Assembly: GCA_031281855.1 (NCBI GenBank) | Contig: JAITEW010000145.1 | Span: forward strand, 1 to 5,036 | Direction of reading: 5' to 3' | Length of the DNA stretch: 5,036 bases | DNA from: Treponema sp. | GTDB taxonomy: Bacteria > Spirochaetota > Spirochaetia > Treponematales > Breznakiellaceae | In this document: positions 1-5,036 of the stretch, piece after piece | How positions within the stretch are numbered: the first letter of the stretch is position 1 | Layout of the letters: every line of letters begins with the position of its first letter | The notes under the pieces: generated by a model | What the model was told of the DNA's origin: nothing | The model's input: the letters and a program-made list of their open reading frames with translations, nothing else | The model's database searches: none | Program-made: the position numbers and the translations under genes

Positions 1-1
1 A

Positions 2-331
2 AAACGCATCCCCGGCTTCCCTATCGTCCTCCACGGTTCCTCGTCGGTGCCTATTGAGTACGTGAAGATCATCGAGCGGTACGGCGGCAAACTTACCGAT
101 TCGGTAGGCATCCCCGAAGAGCAGCTCCGCAAGGCCGCCAAGAGCGCGGTCTGCAAGATCAACATCGACTCCGACGGCCGCCTTGCCATGACCGCCATGA
201 TCCGCAAGGTCTTCGCCGAAAAACCCGATGAATTCGATCCCCGCAAATACCTGGGCCCTGCCAGGGACGAGCTCAAGAAGCTCTACGCCCACAAGAACGT
301 CAACGTTCTGGGCTCCGCGGGGCAGGTGTAG
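2..331 (+). CDS. fba: Class II fructose-bisphosphate aldolase, C-terminal part (5' end outside window)
   Basis: This is the last 109 codons of a zinc-dependent aldolase, which in glycolysis and gluconeogenesis interconverts fructose 1,6-bisphosphate with dihydroxyacetone phosphate and glyceraldehyde 3-phosphate in the cytoplasm. The frame is open from base 2, so a GTG at 47 is internal and not a start. Near the beginning sits PIVLHGSSS, the family's metal-binding histidine (codon 32-34) followed by the phosphate-binding loop. About 40 residues on comes KINIDSDGRLAMT, matching the conserved N-I-D-x-D active-site strand (NIDTD in other members). Then FDPRKYLGPARD, the usual C-terminal signature, and a final GSAG resembling the terminal G-S-N-G of other family members. 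No missing key residue is seen in the visible part. It ends at TAG and converges on the membrane-protein gene at 531-1145. Family assignment is firm; the gene symbol is the generic one. Confidence 0.93.
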   Translation, partial: KRIPGFPIVLHGSSSVPIEYVKIIERYGGKLTDSVGIPEEQLRKAAKSAVCKINIDSDGRLAMTAMIRKVFAEKPDEFDPRKYLGPARDELKKLYAHKNVNVLGSAGQV

Positions 332-343
332 CCTCGTTAAATC

Positions 344-478
344 CGCCAGCCAAGCCCGGAGGGACCCCCCCAGGCAGTCTAGACGGTCGTCGCCTTCTTT
401 TACGGACGCATTGGCGTCGCCTTTATCGGTATGACGCCGTATGCCTGCCCGGGAAGGTCCCTCCGGGCTTGGCTGGCG
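344..478. repeat. 135-bp palindromic element with perfect 23-bp inverted arms
   Basis: The arms at 344-366 and 456-478 are exact reverse complements over 23 bases (left arm begins CGCCAGCCAAGCCCGG). The pairing continues inward after a small bulge: 369-377 against 445-453 matches at 8 of 9 positions. The remaining 67 bases hold a small hairpin, GACGC-ATTG-GCGTC at 405-418, and other GACG/CGTC pieces, so the transcript could fold as a long branched stem. It lies 12 bp after the aldolase stop and 52 bp after (in its own direction) the stop of the convergent gene at 531. It may act as a two-way transcription terminator, although the flanks (CTTTA on the right, GATTTAA on the opposite strand at left) give only short T runs. 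It could instead be a dispersed non-coding repeat or a MITE-like element. No clear target-site duplication and no protein are seen. Confidence 0.85.
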
Positions 479-530
479 CTTTATCGTACATATGAGGAAA
501 GACTGGGACCCTGGGTTCGTGAGGTCTGTA

Positions 531-1145
531 TTACCGCCTTAATTTTACCCAGGACAGAATCATTGAAATAAGCAAGGGCAGCGCGGCGGCGGCGAGGAAG
601 AGGGAGCCGCGCAAGAACTGCTGGGAGTAGAAGGCCCACCAGGAAGTAGCCGCAGCAAAGGGCAGGACCAGGATACAGAGGCCCGAAGGGATGATCACGT
701 ACCAGCGGAAATGCTCCAGAAAGAGATTGATGAAGAAAGAGACCCCTACGGCAACAGCGGTCCAGAGCAGAGGGACCAGCACGAGGAAGGCGGGGCCGTT
801 GCCGGCGCTCCAGCTTACCGCCCTGACAGCCGCTCCGGGGATGAGCCAGAGCAGTGCGAAATTGGCGAAGTCTATAGGGCCTGACACTACCTTTAAGGCA
901 AGAAAAAGGAAACAGACCAGCAGGGGCAGAATCGCCGGAAAGGTGACGATGTCGATACAGGCGCTTACCCAGCGGGAAAGGCCGAAACCTCCGGGCTTTA
1001 TCAGATCACCAAGGAAAAATTGAATAATAGCGGCAATGCTCCCCAAAAGGAGGGCCCATACCCCGCCGGCGCCGGAATCATCAGGCGTCAGGGTGCGCCG
1101 GAAAAGGTAGAAAAGGGGCATCCACAGAAGGCAAAAGAAACTCAT
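531..1145 (-). CDS. Uncharacterised multi-pass membrane protein (204 aa)
   Basis: I do not recognise this family. The predicted protein is very hydrophobic, with about five to seven membrane segments: near residues 1-15 (possibly), 28-46, 64-86, 94-110, 118-143, 147-167 and 178-199. Short charged stretches lie between them (RRTLTPDD at 16-23, LEHFRW at 143-148), and the C-terminus is basic (KLRR). No catalytic motif, nucleotide-binding site or transporter signature is evident. The ATG at 1143-1145 is the first start after an in-frame TAA a few codons upstream, so the gene cannot extend further at its 5' end; a later start at codon 9 is possible. There is no convincing Shine-Dalgarno sequence upstream. 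It stands alone, convergent with the aldolase and divergent from the sugar-transport operon. Its length, membrane pattern and lack of a competing credible ORF support it as a real gene. Confidence 0.72.
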   Translation of the reverse strand: MSFFCLLWMPLFYLFRRTLTPDDSGAGGVWALLLGSIAAIIQFFLGDLIKPGGFGLSRWVSACIDIVTFPAILPLLVCFLFLALKVVSGPIDFANFALLWLIPGAAVRAVSWSAGNGPAFLVLVPLLWTAVAVGVSFFINLFLEHFRWYVIIPSGLCILVLPFAAATSWWAFYSQQFLRGSLFLAAAALPLLISMILSWVKLRR

Positions 1146-1201
1146 AAACGGAGATTACCACGCCCAGCCGCTTTGCCGCAATAAGGCGCCGCAAAACAAC
1201 C

Positions 1202-1229
1202 CGTATAAAACCGCCGCATTAACAGTAAA
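1202..1229 (-). promoter_or_regulatory. Weak candidate promoter for the membrane-protein gene
   Basis: Read on the minus strand there is TTTACT (bases 1224-1229), a 16-bp spacer, then TATACG (1202-1207). Each box matches the sigma-70 consensus at 4 of 6 positions. Transcription would start near 1195, giving a leader of about 50 bases. This is a by-eye match only and could be chance. Confidence 0.2.
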
Positions 1230-1250
1230 GGTTTCTTCATTCGGAACAAA

Positions 1251-1287
1251 TTTCAGAACAAAATACAACGTTTCTAAAACAAAATAC
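1251..1287 (+). repeat. Tandem A-rich direct repeat, possible activator site
   Basis: The decamer AACAAAATAC occurs at 1257-1266 and again at 1278-1287, exactly 21 bp apart, and each copy is preceded by TTTC (1251-1254 and 1271-1274). A degenerate third copy (GGAACAAATTT) lies at 1243-1253. A 21-bp period places both copies on the same face of the helix, the layout known for AraC-family activators. AraC-type regulators commonly control LplA/LplB/YtcP-like sugar operons. The repeat ends directly next to the candidate -35 box, as expected for an activator that contacts RNA polymerase. The regulator itself is not in the window, so the assignment is inferred. Confidence 0.45.
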
Positions 1288-1316
1288 TTTATTCCCAATT
1301 CAGCATGCCTCATTAT
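1288..1316 (+). promoter_or_regulatory. Weak candidate promoter of the sugar-transport operon
   Basis: TTTATT at 1288-1293 and CATTAT at 1311-1316 are separated by 17 bp. The -35 box is poor (3 of 6) and the -10 box moderate (4 of 6), which would fit a promoter depending on an activator bound at the adjacent tandem repeat. Transcription would begin near 1323, leaving a leader of about 28 bases. A better -10-like TATAAA at 1325-1330 has no -35 partner and would leave almost no leader. Confidence 0.3.
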
Positions 1317-1340
1317 TTAGTAAATATAAAAACACGGTTT

Positions 1341-1345
1341 GGAGG
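1341..1345 (+). promoter_or_regulatory. Ribosome binding site that fixes the binding-protein start
   Basis: GGAGG stands five bases before the ATG at 1351. It lies inside the codons that would be used if translation began at the in-frame TTG at 1339, so the ATG is the true start and the protein begins MKKVLVYL. Confidence 0.85.
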
Positions 1346-1350
1346 AAACC

Positions 1351-3063
1351 ATGAAAAAAGTTCTTGTGTATTTGGTTCTTTTAACAGCAGCCGCGGCCCT
1401 GTCCTGTACAGGAAGCGGATCCCAGCCGGCAGCAGGGTCCGGGAAACCCACCCTGTCGCCCCAGGGTCTCACAGGCGACGACCTTGCGTTCAGCAAATTC
1501 ACCAAGCCGGTGGATGTCCATATCGGGCACGCCGTAAATCCCCTGGATACGACTCTCCCTAAAGGGGATACTGCAGGCAGCAACCAGTACACCCGGTATT
1601 ACCTGGACAAACACAACATCAACATTATCGTTGACTGGACCGCCGCTTCAGGCGAGGACTACAACCAGAAGGTATCCCTCTGTATCGCAAGCGACACCCT
1701 TCCTGACGCGCTTACGGCGCCGAACTACAACTACGTGCTTAAAGCGGCAAAAGCGGGACAACTTTACGATATTACCGACCTTTACCAGCAGTACGCTTCC
1801 AACCAGGTAAGGGGCATACTGGATACCTTCCAGGGCAAGGCCGTTGAGGCAGCGTCCTATGAAGGGAGAATGATCGCCCTGCCTAACGCCTCGGTAATGG
1901 ACGACGGCGTTACGATTATGTGTATCCAGAAAAACTGGCTTGACCAGTATAAGCTGCCTGTCCCCAAAACGCTGGACGACATTGAAAACACCGCACGGGT
2001 ATTCAAAAAGAACGCCCCTGCCGGAACCGCGACAGTCCCCATTGCAGGGCCTGACAAGAACGGCAAACCTTACCGTAACTTTTTAGAGTCCCTGGGCAAT
2101 GACAAGACTTTTGATCCTGTGTTCAACGCCTATGACGTGTACCCCGGTTATTTCCAGGACAACGGAAACGGGACGGTTTCTTACGGTTCCCTGAATCCTA
2201 ACATGAAATCCGCACTGGAACGACTCGCGAGGTGGTATAAAGACGGCCTTATCGATCCCGAAGTAGGCGCCAGGGACCGCACCGGCGAACTGGTCAACGC
2301 CAACCAGGCGGGGATTTTCTTCGGGCCCTGGTGGGCCATCGGCTACGGCAACGGCGATTCCTTCAAGAACAACCCCAACGCGAACTGGCAGGCGTACCCT
2401 GTTTATTCCAACAACGGAAAATGGAACGTTTCGCAAAAAGCCCCCAGTACCGCAGCTTTAATAATATCCCGGCGGGCCTCTCCGGATACCGCAGCGGCGG
2501 TTATCATTACTTACAATGCCGAAGGCCCGATGGAAGGCATGATCGACAAGAGCGTAAGCGACGCATGGATCCCTTTGCGCACCGTTCTGGCGCCTGCTGA
2601 CGAACTCGAAGTTACCTACAAGGCGCTGCACAAGATCCTCAGAAAAGAGGCTGAGCCGTCTGACTATAACGACCGTTCTTCTCCGTATAAACTCCTGTGG
2701 AAAGACGTTCAGATTGTAACGCCTATTATCCCCGGTTATCAGCCGAACCGGGATCTTGATATCAAGGATTTCGATCAAAATGTGAACTTCGGCGATTTCC
2801 AGCGTATGTTCTCGATAATGGTAGGCACCAGGCCGATTTCGGAGCACAAGCCTGACAAGGAAGTCTTCAGCGTGAACTATGTTCTTACGGATATGCTTGA
2901 ACAGCGCTGGCCCAACCTGTTTAAGATGGAACAGGAAGTTATCATGAAGATCATTACCGGCCAGCTCCCGGTAAGCGCCTTTGACAAATTCGTTTCAGAC
3001 TGGATGGCCCAGGGCGGACAGGGCGTACTTGACAGTGTAGCGAAGGAATTTCTAAAAAAATAA
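1351..3063 (+). CDS. ABC sugar-transporter solute-binding lipoprotein, LplA/YtcQ type (570 aa)
   Basis: This is the extracytoplasmic receptor of a carbohydrate importer (family 1 solute-binding protein, COG1653-like). The ATG at 1351 gives a classic lipoprotein signal: MKK, a hydrophobic core, then AAALSC with the lipidated cysteine at residue 19, followed by a flexible Ser/Gly/Pro linker to about residue 45. Serine before the cysteine and alanine at -3 or -4 are typical of spirochaete lipoboxes. Family landmarks follow in order: AASYEGRMIALP (167-178), NWLDQYKLPVPKTLDD (195-210), WYKDGLIDPE (295-304), GIFFGPWW (321-328), NAEGPMEGMI (389-398) and a C-terminal segment with ITGQLPVSAFDKFVSDW (535-551) and GGQGV. 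At 570 residues it has the full length of this long subclass. It heads an operon with two permeases. The ligand cannot be read from sequence; relatives handle oligosaccharides such as plant polysaccharide fragments. Confidence 0.92.
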   Translation: MKKVLVYLVLLTAAAALSCTGSGSQPAAGSGKPTLSPQGLTGDDLAFSKFTKPVDVHIGHAVNPLDTTLPKGDTAGSNQYTRYYLDKHNINIIVDWTAASGEDYNQKVSLCIASDTLPDALTAPNYNYVLKAAKAGQLYDITDLYQQYASNQVRGILDTFQGKAVEAASYEGRMIALPNASVMDDGVTIMCIQKNWLDQYKLPVPKTLDDIENTARVFKKNAPAGTATVPIAGPDKNGKPYRNFLESLGNDKTFDPVFNAYDVYPGYFQDNGNGTVSYGSLNPNMKSALERLARWYKDGLIDPEVGARDRTGELVNANQAGIFFGPWWAIGYGNGDSFKNNPNANWQAYPVYSNNGKWNVSQKAPSTAALIISRRASPDTAAAVIITYNAEGPMEGMIDKSVSDAWIPLRTVLAPADELEVTYKALHKILRKEAEPSDYNDRSSPYKLLWKDVQIVTPIIPGYQPNRDLDIKDFDQNVNFGDFQRMFSIMVGTRPISEHKPDKEVFSVNYVLTDMLEQRWPNLFKMEQEVIMKIITGQLPVSAFDKFVSDWMAQGGQGVLDSVAKEFLKK

Positions 3064-3070
3064 AACCGTG

Positions 3071-3106
3071 CCGGAACGAGGCCAGCGTTTGCGGGCCTCG
3101 TTCCGG
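3071..3106 (+). promoter_or_regulatory. Strong intercistronic hairpin between binding protein and permease genes
   Basis: CCGGAACGAGGCC (3071-3083) pairs perfectly with GGCCTCGTTCCGG (3094-3106), a 13-bp stem closing a 10-base loop. It starts 7 bases after the binding-protein stop. The next bases are TTAAAG, not a T-run, so it is not a standard intrinsic terminator. Its foot lies 4 bases before the permease ribosome site. The likely role is to block 3' exonucleases or cause partial termination, giving more binding protein than permease, as known for comparable hairpins in sugar operons such as malE-malF. Confidence 0.8.
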
Positions 3107-3125
3107 TTAAAGAGGTCTGTGTTAC

Positions 3126-4019
3126 ATGAAAAGGCGAATTGCCCTTCAGTTCAATTACTGGTTTATGGTTCTGCCGGGTCTGGTCTGGCTCTTTCTGTTC
3201 AGCATTGTTCCGATGTACGGGATTGTAATGGCCTTTCAGGATTTTAACCCTTCAAGGGGTTTTTTCCGTTCCGAATGGACAGGGCTTGATAATTTTGAGT
3301 ACCTCTTTATGCTGGGCGATTCCGTTCAGGTTACGGTTAACACCCTGGTCATAGCAGTCGGCAAGATGATCCTGAATCTTATTGTTCCCCTGGCTTTTGC
3401 CCTTTTGCTCAACGAGGTGCGCCTGAAGGGGTTTAAGAAAATGGTTCAGACCATCGTGTATCTGCCTCACTTTATATCATGGGTTATACTTGCCAGCGTG
3501 GTGCTGAATATCTTCGCATACCACGGGGTGGTTAATACGGTCCTGGGACTGTTTGGCACTGAACCCAAAGTCTGGATGAGCGATTCTTCCGCTTTCAGAT
3601 CCATTGCTATCTGGACCGAAGTCTGGAAGGAATTCGGTTATAACGCCGTCATATTCCTGGCGGCGCTGACAGGGATAAACCCCAACCTGTACGAAGCGGC
3701 GGCTATCGACGGGGCAGGCCGCCTGCGCTCGACCTGGCATGTTACGCTGCCGGGCATCACAAGCACCGTAGTGGTTATCGGCGTCCTGGGCCTGGGAAAT
3801 GTGCTTAACGCCGGTTTCGATCAGATTTACAATCTCTACAACCCTATGGTCTATTCCACCGGCGACATCATAGACACCTGGGTATACCGCATAGGGCTTG
3901 TTAATCTCCAGTTTTCCCTGGGGACTGCTGCGGGCCTTTTAAAGTCGGTAATAAGTTTTGTGCTTATTGTGGCCTCGTATTTTATGGCTTATAAGTTTGC
4001 CGATTACCGGGTATTTTAG
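3126..4019 (+). CDS. ABC sugar-transporter permease, LplB/YteP type (297 aa)
   Basis: This is one half of the membrane channel of a CUT1-class sugar importer (COG4209-like). Six membrane segments are visible near residues 12-34, 70-95, 108-132, 160-182, 209-225 and 265-290. The cytoplasmic EAA loop that docks on the ATPase is present as EAAAIDGAGRLRSTWHVTLP (190-209). Other family signs are YLPHFISWVI (112-121), NAGFDQIYNLYNP (228-240) and a final ADYRVF. The length is standard for the family. The ATG at 3126 follows AGAGG at 3111-3115 with a 10-base spacer, a little long, and the start agrees with the usual short basic N-terminus. It sits 62 bases after the binding-protein stop, with the hairpin in between, and 9 bases before the second permease, so all three genes are probably co-transcribed. 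Confidence 0.93.
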   Translation: MKRRIALQFNYWFMVLPGLVWLFLFSIVPMYGIVMAFQDFNPSRGFFRSEWTGLDNFEYLFMLGDSVQVTVNTLVIAVGKMILNLIVPLAFALLLNEVRLKGFKKMVQTIVYLPHFISWVILASVVLNIFAYHGVVNTVLGLFGTEPKVWMSDSSAFRSIAIWTEVWKEFGYNAVIFLAALTGINPNLYEAAAIDGAGRLRSTWHVTLPGITSTVVVIGVLGLGNVLNAGFDQIYNLYNPMVYSTGDIIDTWVYRIGLVNLQFSLGTAAGLLKSVISFVLIVASYFMAYKFADYRVF

Positions 4020-4023
4020 GAGG
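4018..4023 (+). promoter_or_regulatory. Ribosome binding site overlapping the upstream stop codon
   Basis: AGGAGG shares its first two bases with the TAG stop (4017-4019) of the first permease and stands five bases before the ATG at 4029. A perfect site overlapping the stop suggests translational coupling, which would help make the two permease subunits in equal amounts. Confidence 0.85.
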
Positions 4024-4028
4024 CCGCT

Positions 4029-4919
4029 ATGATTCAGGGTAAATCCATAAGCGAGTATGCTTTTAATTTGTTCAATCTGATTCTGATGGGCGTTCTGGCG
4101 CTGCTCTGCCTGTACCCGATTTGGTACGCCCTGTGTCTTTCGATATCGGAAAAAGCAGCGGCCAACGCCGGGCTTGTTACTTTTTATCCCATAGGGTTTT
4201 CCCTCCAGTCATACAAAGAGATCATGCGGGATATTTCCTTCTTCAACTCCTTCTGGATCTCCATTCAGCGCACGGTTCTTGGAACGGCAATTACCCTTTT
4301 AGTGCTTATCCTCATGGCATACCCTCTGGCAAAACCGAAAAAGGACTTTAGGCCCAGAGGCGCCATAATGTGGGTCGTTATTTTCTGCATGCTTTTTAAC
4401 GGCGGAACTATACCGTGGTATATTACGGTGAAGAATTACCGCCTGATAGATTCCATTTGGGGGCTGGTGCTTGCAGGGAGCCTTCCGGTGTTCAACCTGA
4501 TACTGATGGTGAACTTTTTCCGCTCTATTCCCGCGGATCTTGAAGAAGCAGCGGTGATTGACGGAGCAGGACCCTGGAAGATCCTCTTTATGGTGGTAGT
4601 CCCCTGTTCCATCCCGGTTATCGCGACTATCGTGCTCTTTACCAGCGTCTATCACTGGAACGAATTCTTCCAGGGACTGGTACTGACTACCAGCGAAAAA
4701 CACTACCCGCTGCAGACCTATATACGCCAACTGGTCGTAAATATCCAGACTTCCATGTCCACCCTCTCGCGGGAACAGCTTGAAGAATACCTCAAACTCT
4801 CCAACAAGTCCCTGAACGCCGCAAAGGTATTCGTCGCCATGATCCCCATGCTGGCGGTGTACCCCTTTATCCAGCGGTATTTTATCTCAGGGATCATGCT
4901 CGGGGCGGTTAAGGAATAG
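4029..4919 (+). CDS. ABC sugar-transporter permease, YtcP type (296 aa)
   Basis: This is the second channel subunit of the same CUT1 importer (COG0395-like, YtcP branch). Membrane segments lie near residues 13-38, 75-100, 112-128, 143-164, 186-208 and 264-288. The EAA docking loop reads EEAAVIDGAGPWKILFMVVV (172-191) and matches the partner's loop closely, as expected for a heterodimer around one ATPase pair. Further family signs are NGGTIPWY (124-131), YHWNEFFQG (208-216), YPLQTYIRQ (226-234) and the C-terminal GIMLGAVKE. A polar insert at about 237-262 before the last helix is usual for this branch. No ATPase gene follows; the operon ends here and the next gene runs the other way, with its stop only 19 bases downstream. 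Confidence 0.93.
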   Translation: MIQGKSISEYAFNLFNLILMGVLALLCLYPIWYALCLSISEKAAANAGLVTFYPIGFSLQSYKEIMRDISFFNSFWISIQRTVLGTAITLLVLILMAYPLAKPKKDFRPRGAIMWVVIFCMLFNGGTIPWYITVKNYRLIDSIWGLVLAGSLPVFNLILMVNFFRSIPADLEEAAVIDGAGPWKILFMVVVPCSIPVIATIVLFTSVYHWNEFFQGLVLTTSEKHYPLQTYIRQLVVNIQTSMSTLSREQLEEYLKLSNKSLNAAKVFVAMIPMLAVYPFIQRYFISGIMLGAVKE

Positions 4920-4938
4920 CAAGCCGGTTTTGGTTTTC

Positions 4939-5036
4939 CTAAGAATCCAGAAAGCCCGCGGCATAGGCGGTAACGGCTGTGCCCATATAAAAAACGCCGT
5001 CCTTGGCGGAACCTTCGTTCTTGTTGATCTCCACAG
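4939..5036 (-). CDS. Unidentified gene, C-terminal fragment (5' end outside window)
   Basis: On the minus strand a frame is open from the window edge (first full codon at 5034-5032) to a TAG at 4941-4939, giving 31 residues. The peptide starts VEINKNEGSAKDG and ends VFYMGTAVTAYAAGFLDS. Codon use is like that of the neighbouring genes (many GCC, AAC, GGC), and the sequence has an ordinary globular composition, so it is probably the true end of a gene. The convergent position, with its stop 19 bases from that of the YtcP-type permease, fits normal gene packing. I cannot name the family from so short a tail and propose no function. There is no room for a terminator between the two genes, so transcription of each probably runs into the other. 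Confidence 0.6.
   Translation of the reverse strand, partial: VEINKNEGSAKDGVFYMGTAVTAYAAGFLDS

Larger units (their letters stand above)
1146..1350. promoter_or_regulatory. Divergent control region between membrane-protein gene and sugar-transport operon
   Basis: This 205-bp gap separates two genes that point away from each other, so it must carry the signals for both. The left half is mixed in composition. The right half, from about 1240 to 1340, is strikingly A+T-rich and contains the tandem A-rich repeat and the candidate promoter listed separately. No small ORF with a credible ribosome site, no RNA gene and no obvious riboswitch fold was seen. Confidence 0.6.

Noticed and set aside
47..331. 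A complete 94-residue gene starting at GTG 47
   Set aside because: The frame is open to the window edge and the metal-binding histidine motif of class II aldolases lies upstream of this GTG, so it is an internal codon.
378..383. TCTAGA palindrome in the core of the 135-bp element
   Set aside because: A six-base palindrome is expected by chance and has no supporting context.
521..534. GAGGTCTGTATTAC, matching 3112-3125 at 13 of 14 bases
   Set aside because: One copy covers the permease translation start and the other lies beyond the stop of the membrane-protein gene; there are no flanking similarities, so this is most likely chance.
691..1023. Plus-strand 110-codon open frame
   Set aside because: It lies opposite the hydrophobic membrane-protein gene, is rich in Lys/Arg/Thr/Ser and has no domain or ribosome site; it is a shadow of the minus-strand gene.
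1339..1350. In-frame TTG start adding four residues to the binding protein
   Set aside because: These bases contain the GGAGG ribosome site for the ATG at 1351, and the ATG start gives a proper lipoprotein signal peptide.
2083..2847. Two long minus-strand open frames inside the binding-protein gene
   Set aside because: They have low-complexity Val/Arg-rich translations with no recognisable domain, and the plus-strand gene is certain here.
3071..3110. Intrinsic transcription terminator ending the binding-protein transcript
   Set aside because: The hairpin is strong but is followed by TTAAAG instead of a T-run, and the permease genes downstream need the same transcript.

Overview
The window (5036 bp, roughly half G+C) looks like chromosomal DNA from a spirochaete, most plausibly a Treponema. 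The main evidence is the lipoprotein signal on the central binding protein, with a relaxed spirochaete-type lipobox (A-A-A-L-S-C). A class II fructose-bisphosphate aldolase tail and a sugar ABC operon that lacks its own ATPase also fit. The genus is inferred; no marker gene is present to prove it.

Layout from left to right: (1) 2-331 +, the C-terminal third of a class II fructose-bisphosphate aldolase, cut by the window edge. (2) 332-530, a 199-bp convergent gap dominated by a 135-bp palindromic element with perfect 23-bp arms. (3) 531-1145 -, an uncharacterised 204-residue multi-pass membrane protein. (4) 1146-1350, a 205-bp divergent control region with an A-rich tandem direct repeat about 21 bp apart, just upstream of a weak candidate promoter. 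(5) 1351-4919 +, a three-gene operon: a 570-residue lipoprotein solute-binding protein (LplA/YtcQ type), a 297-residue LplB/YteP-type permease and a 296-residue YtcP-type permease. (6) 4939-5036 -, the last 31 or so codons of an unidentified gene facing the operon, not covered by any long ORF but readable as coding.

The three operon genes together make the binding and membrane parts of a carbohydrate importer (CUT1 class, lipo/oligosaccharide-type). The lipoprotein captures the ligand in the periplasm and hands it to a heterodimeric channel whose two EAA loops contact a cytoplasmic ATPase. That ATPase is not in the window, which is normal for this subfamily; a shared MsmK/UgpC-like ATPase elsewhere is expected. 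A strong 13-bp intercistronic hairpin without a U-tract lies between the binding protein and the first permease and probably sets their expression ratio.

No clearly new biological system is visible. The items most worth checking are the 135-bp palindromic element, the tandem operator-like repeat, the intercistronic hairpin and the orphan membrane protein.
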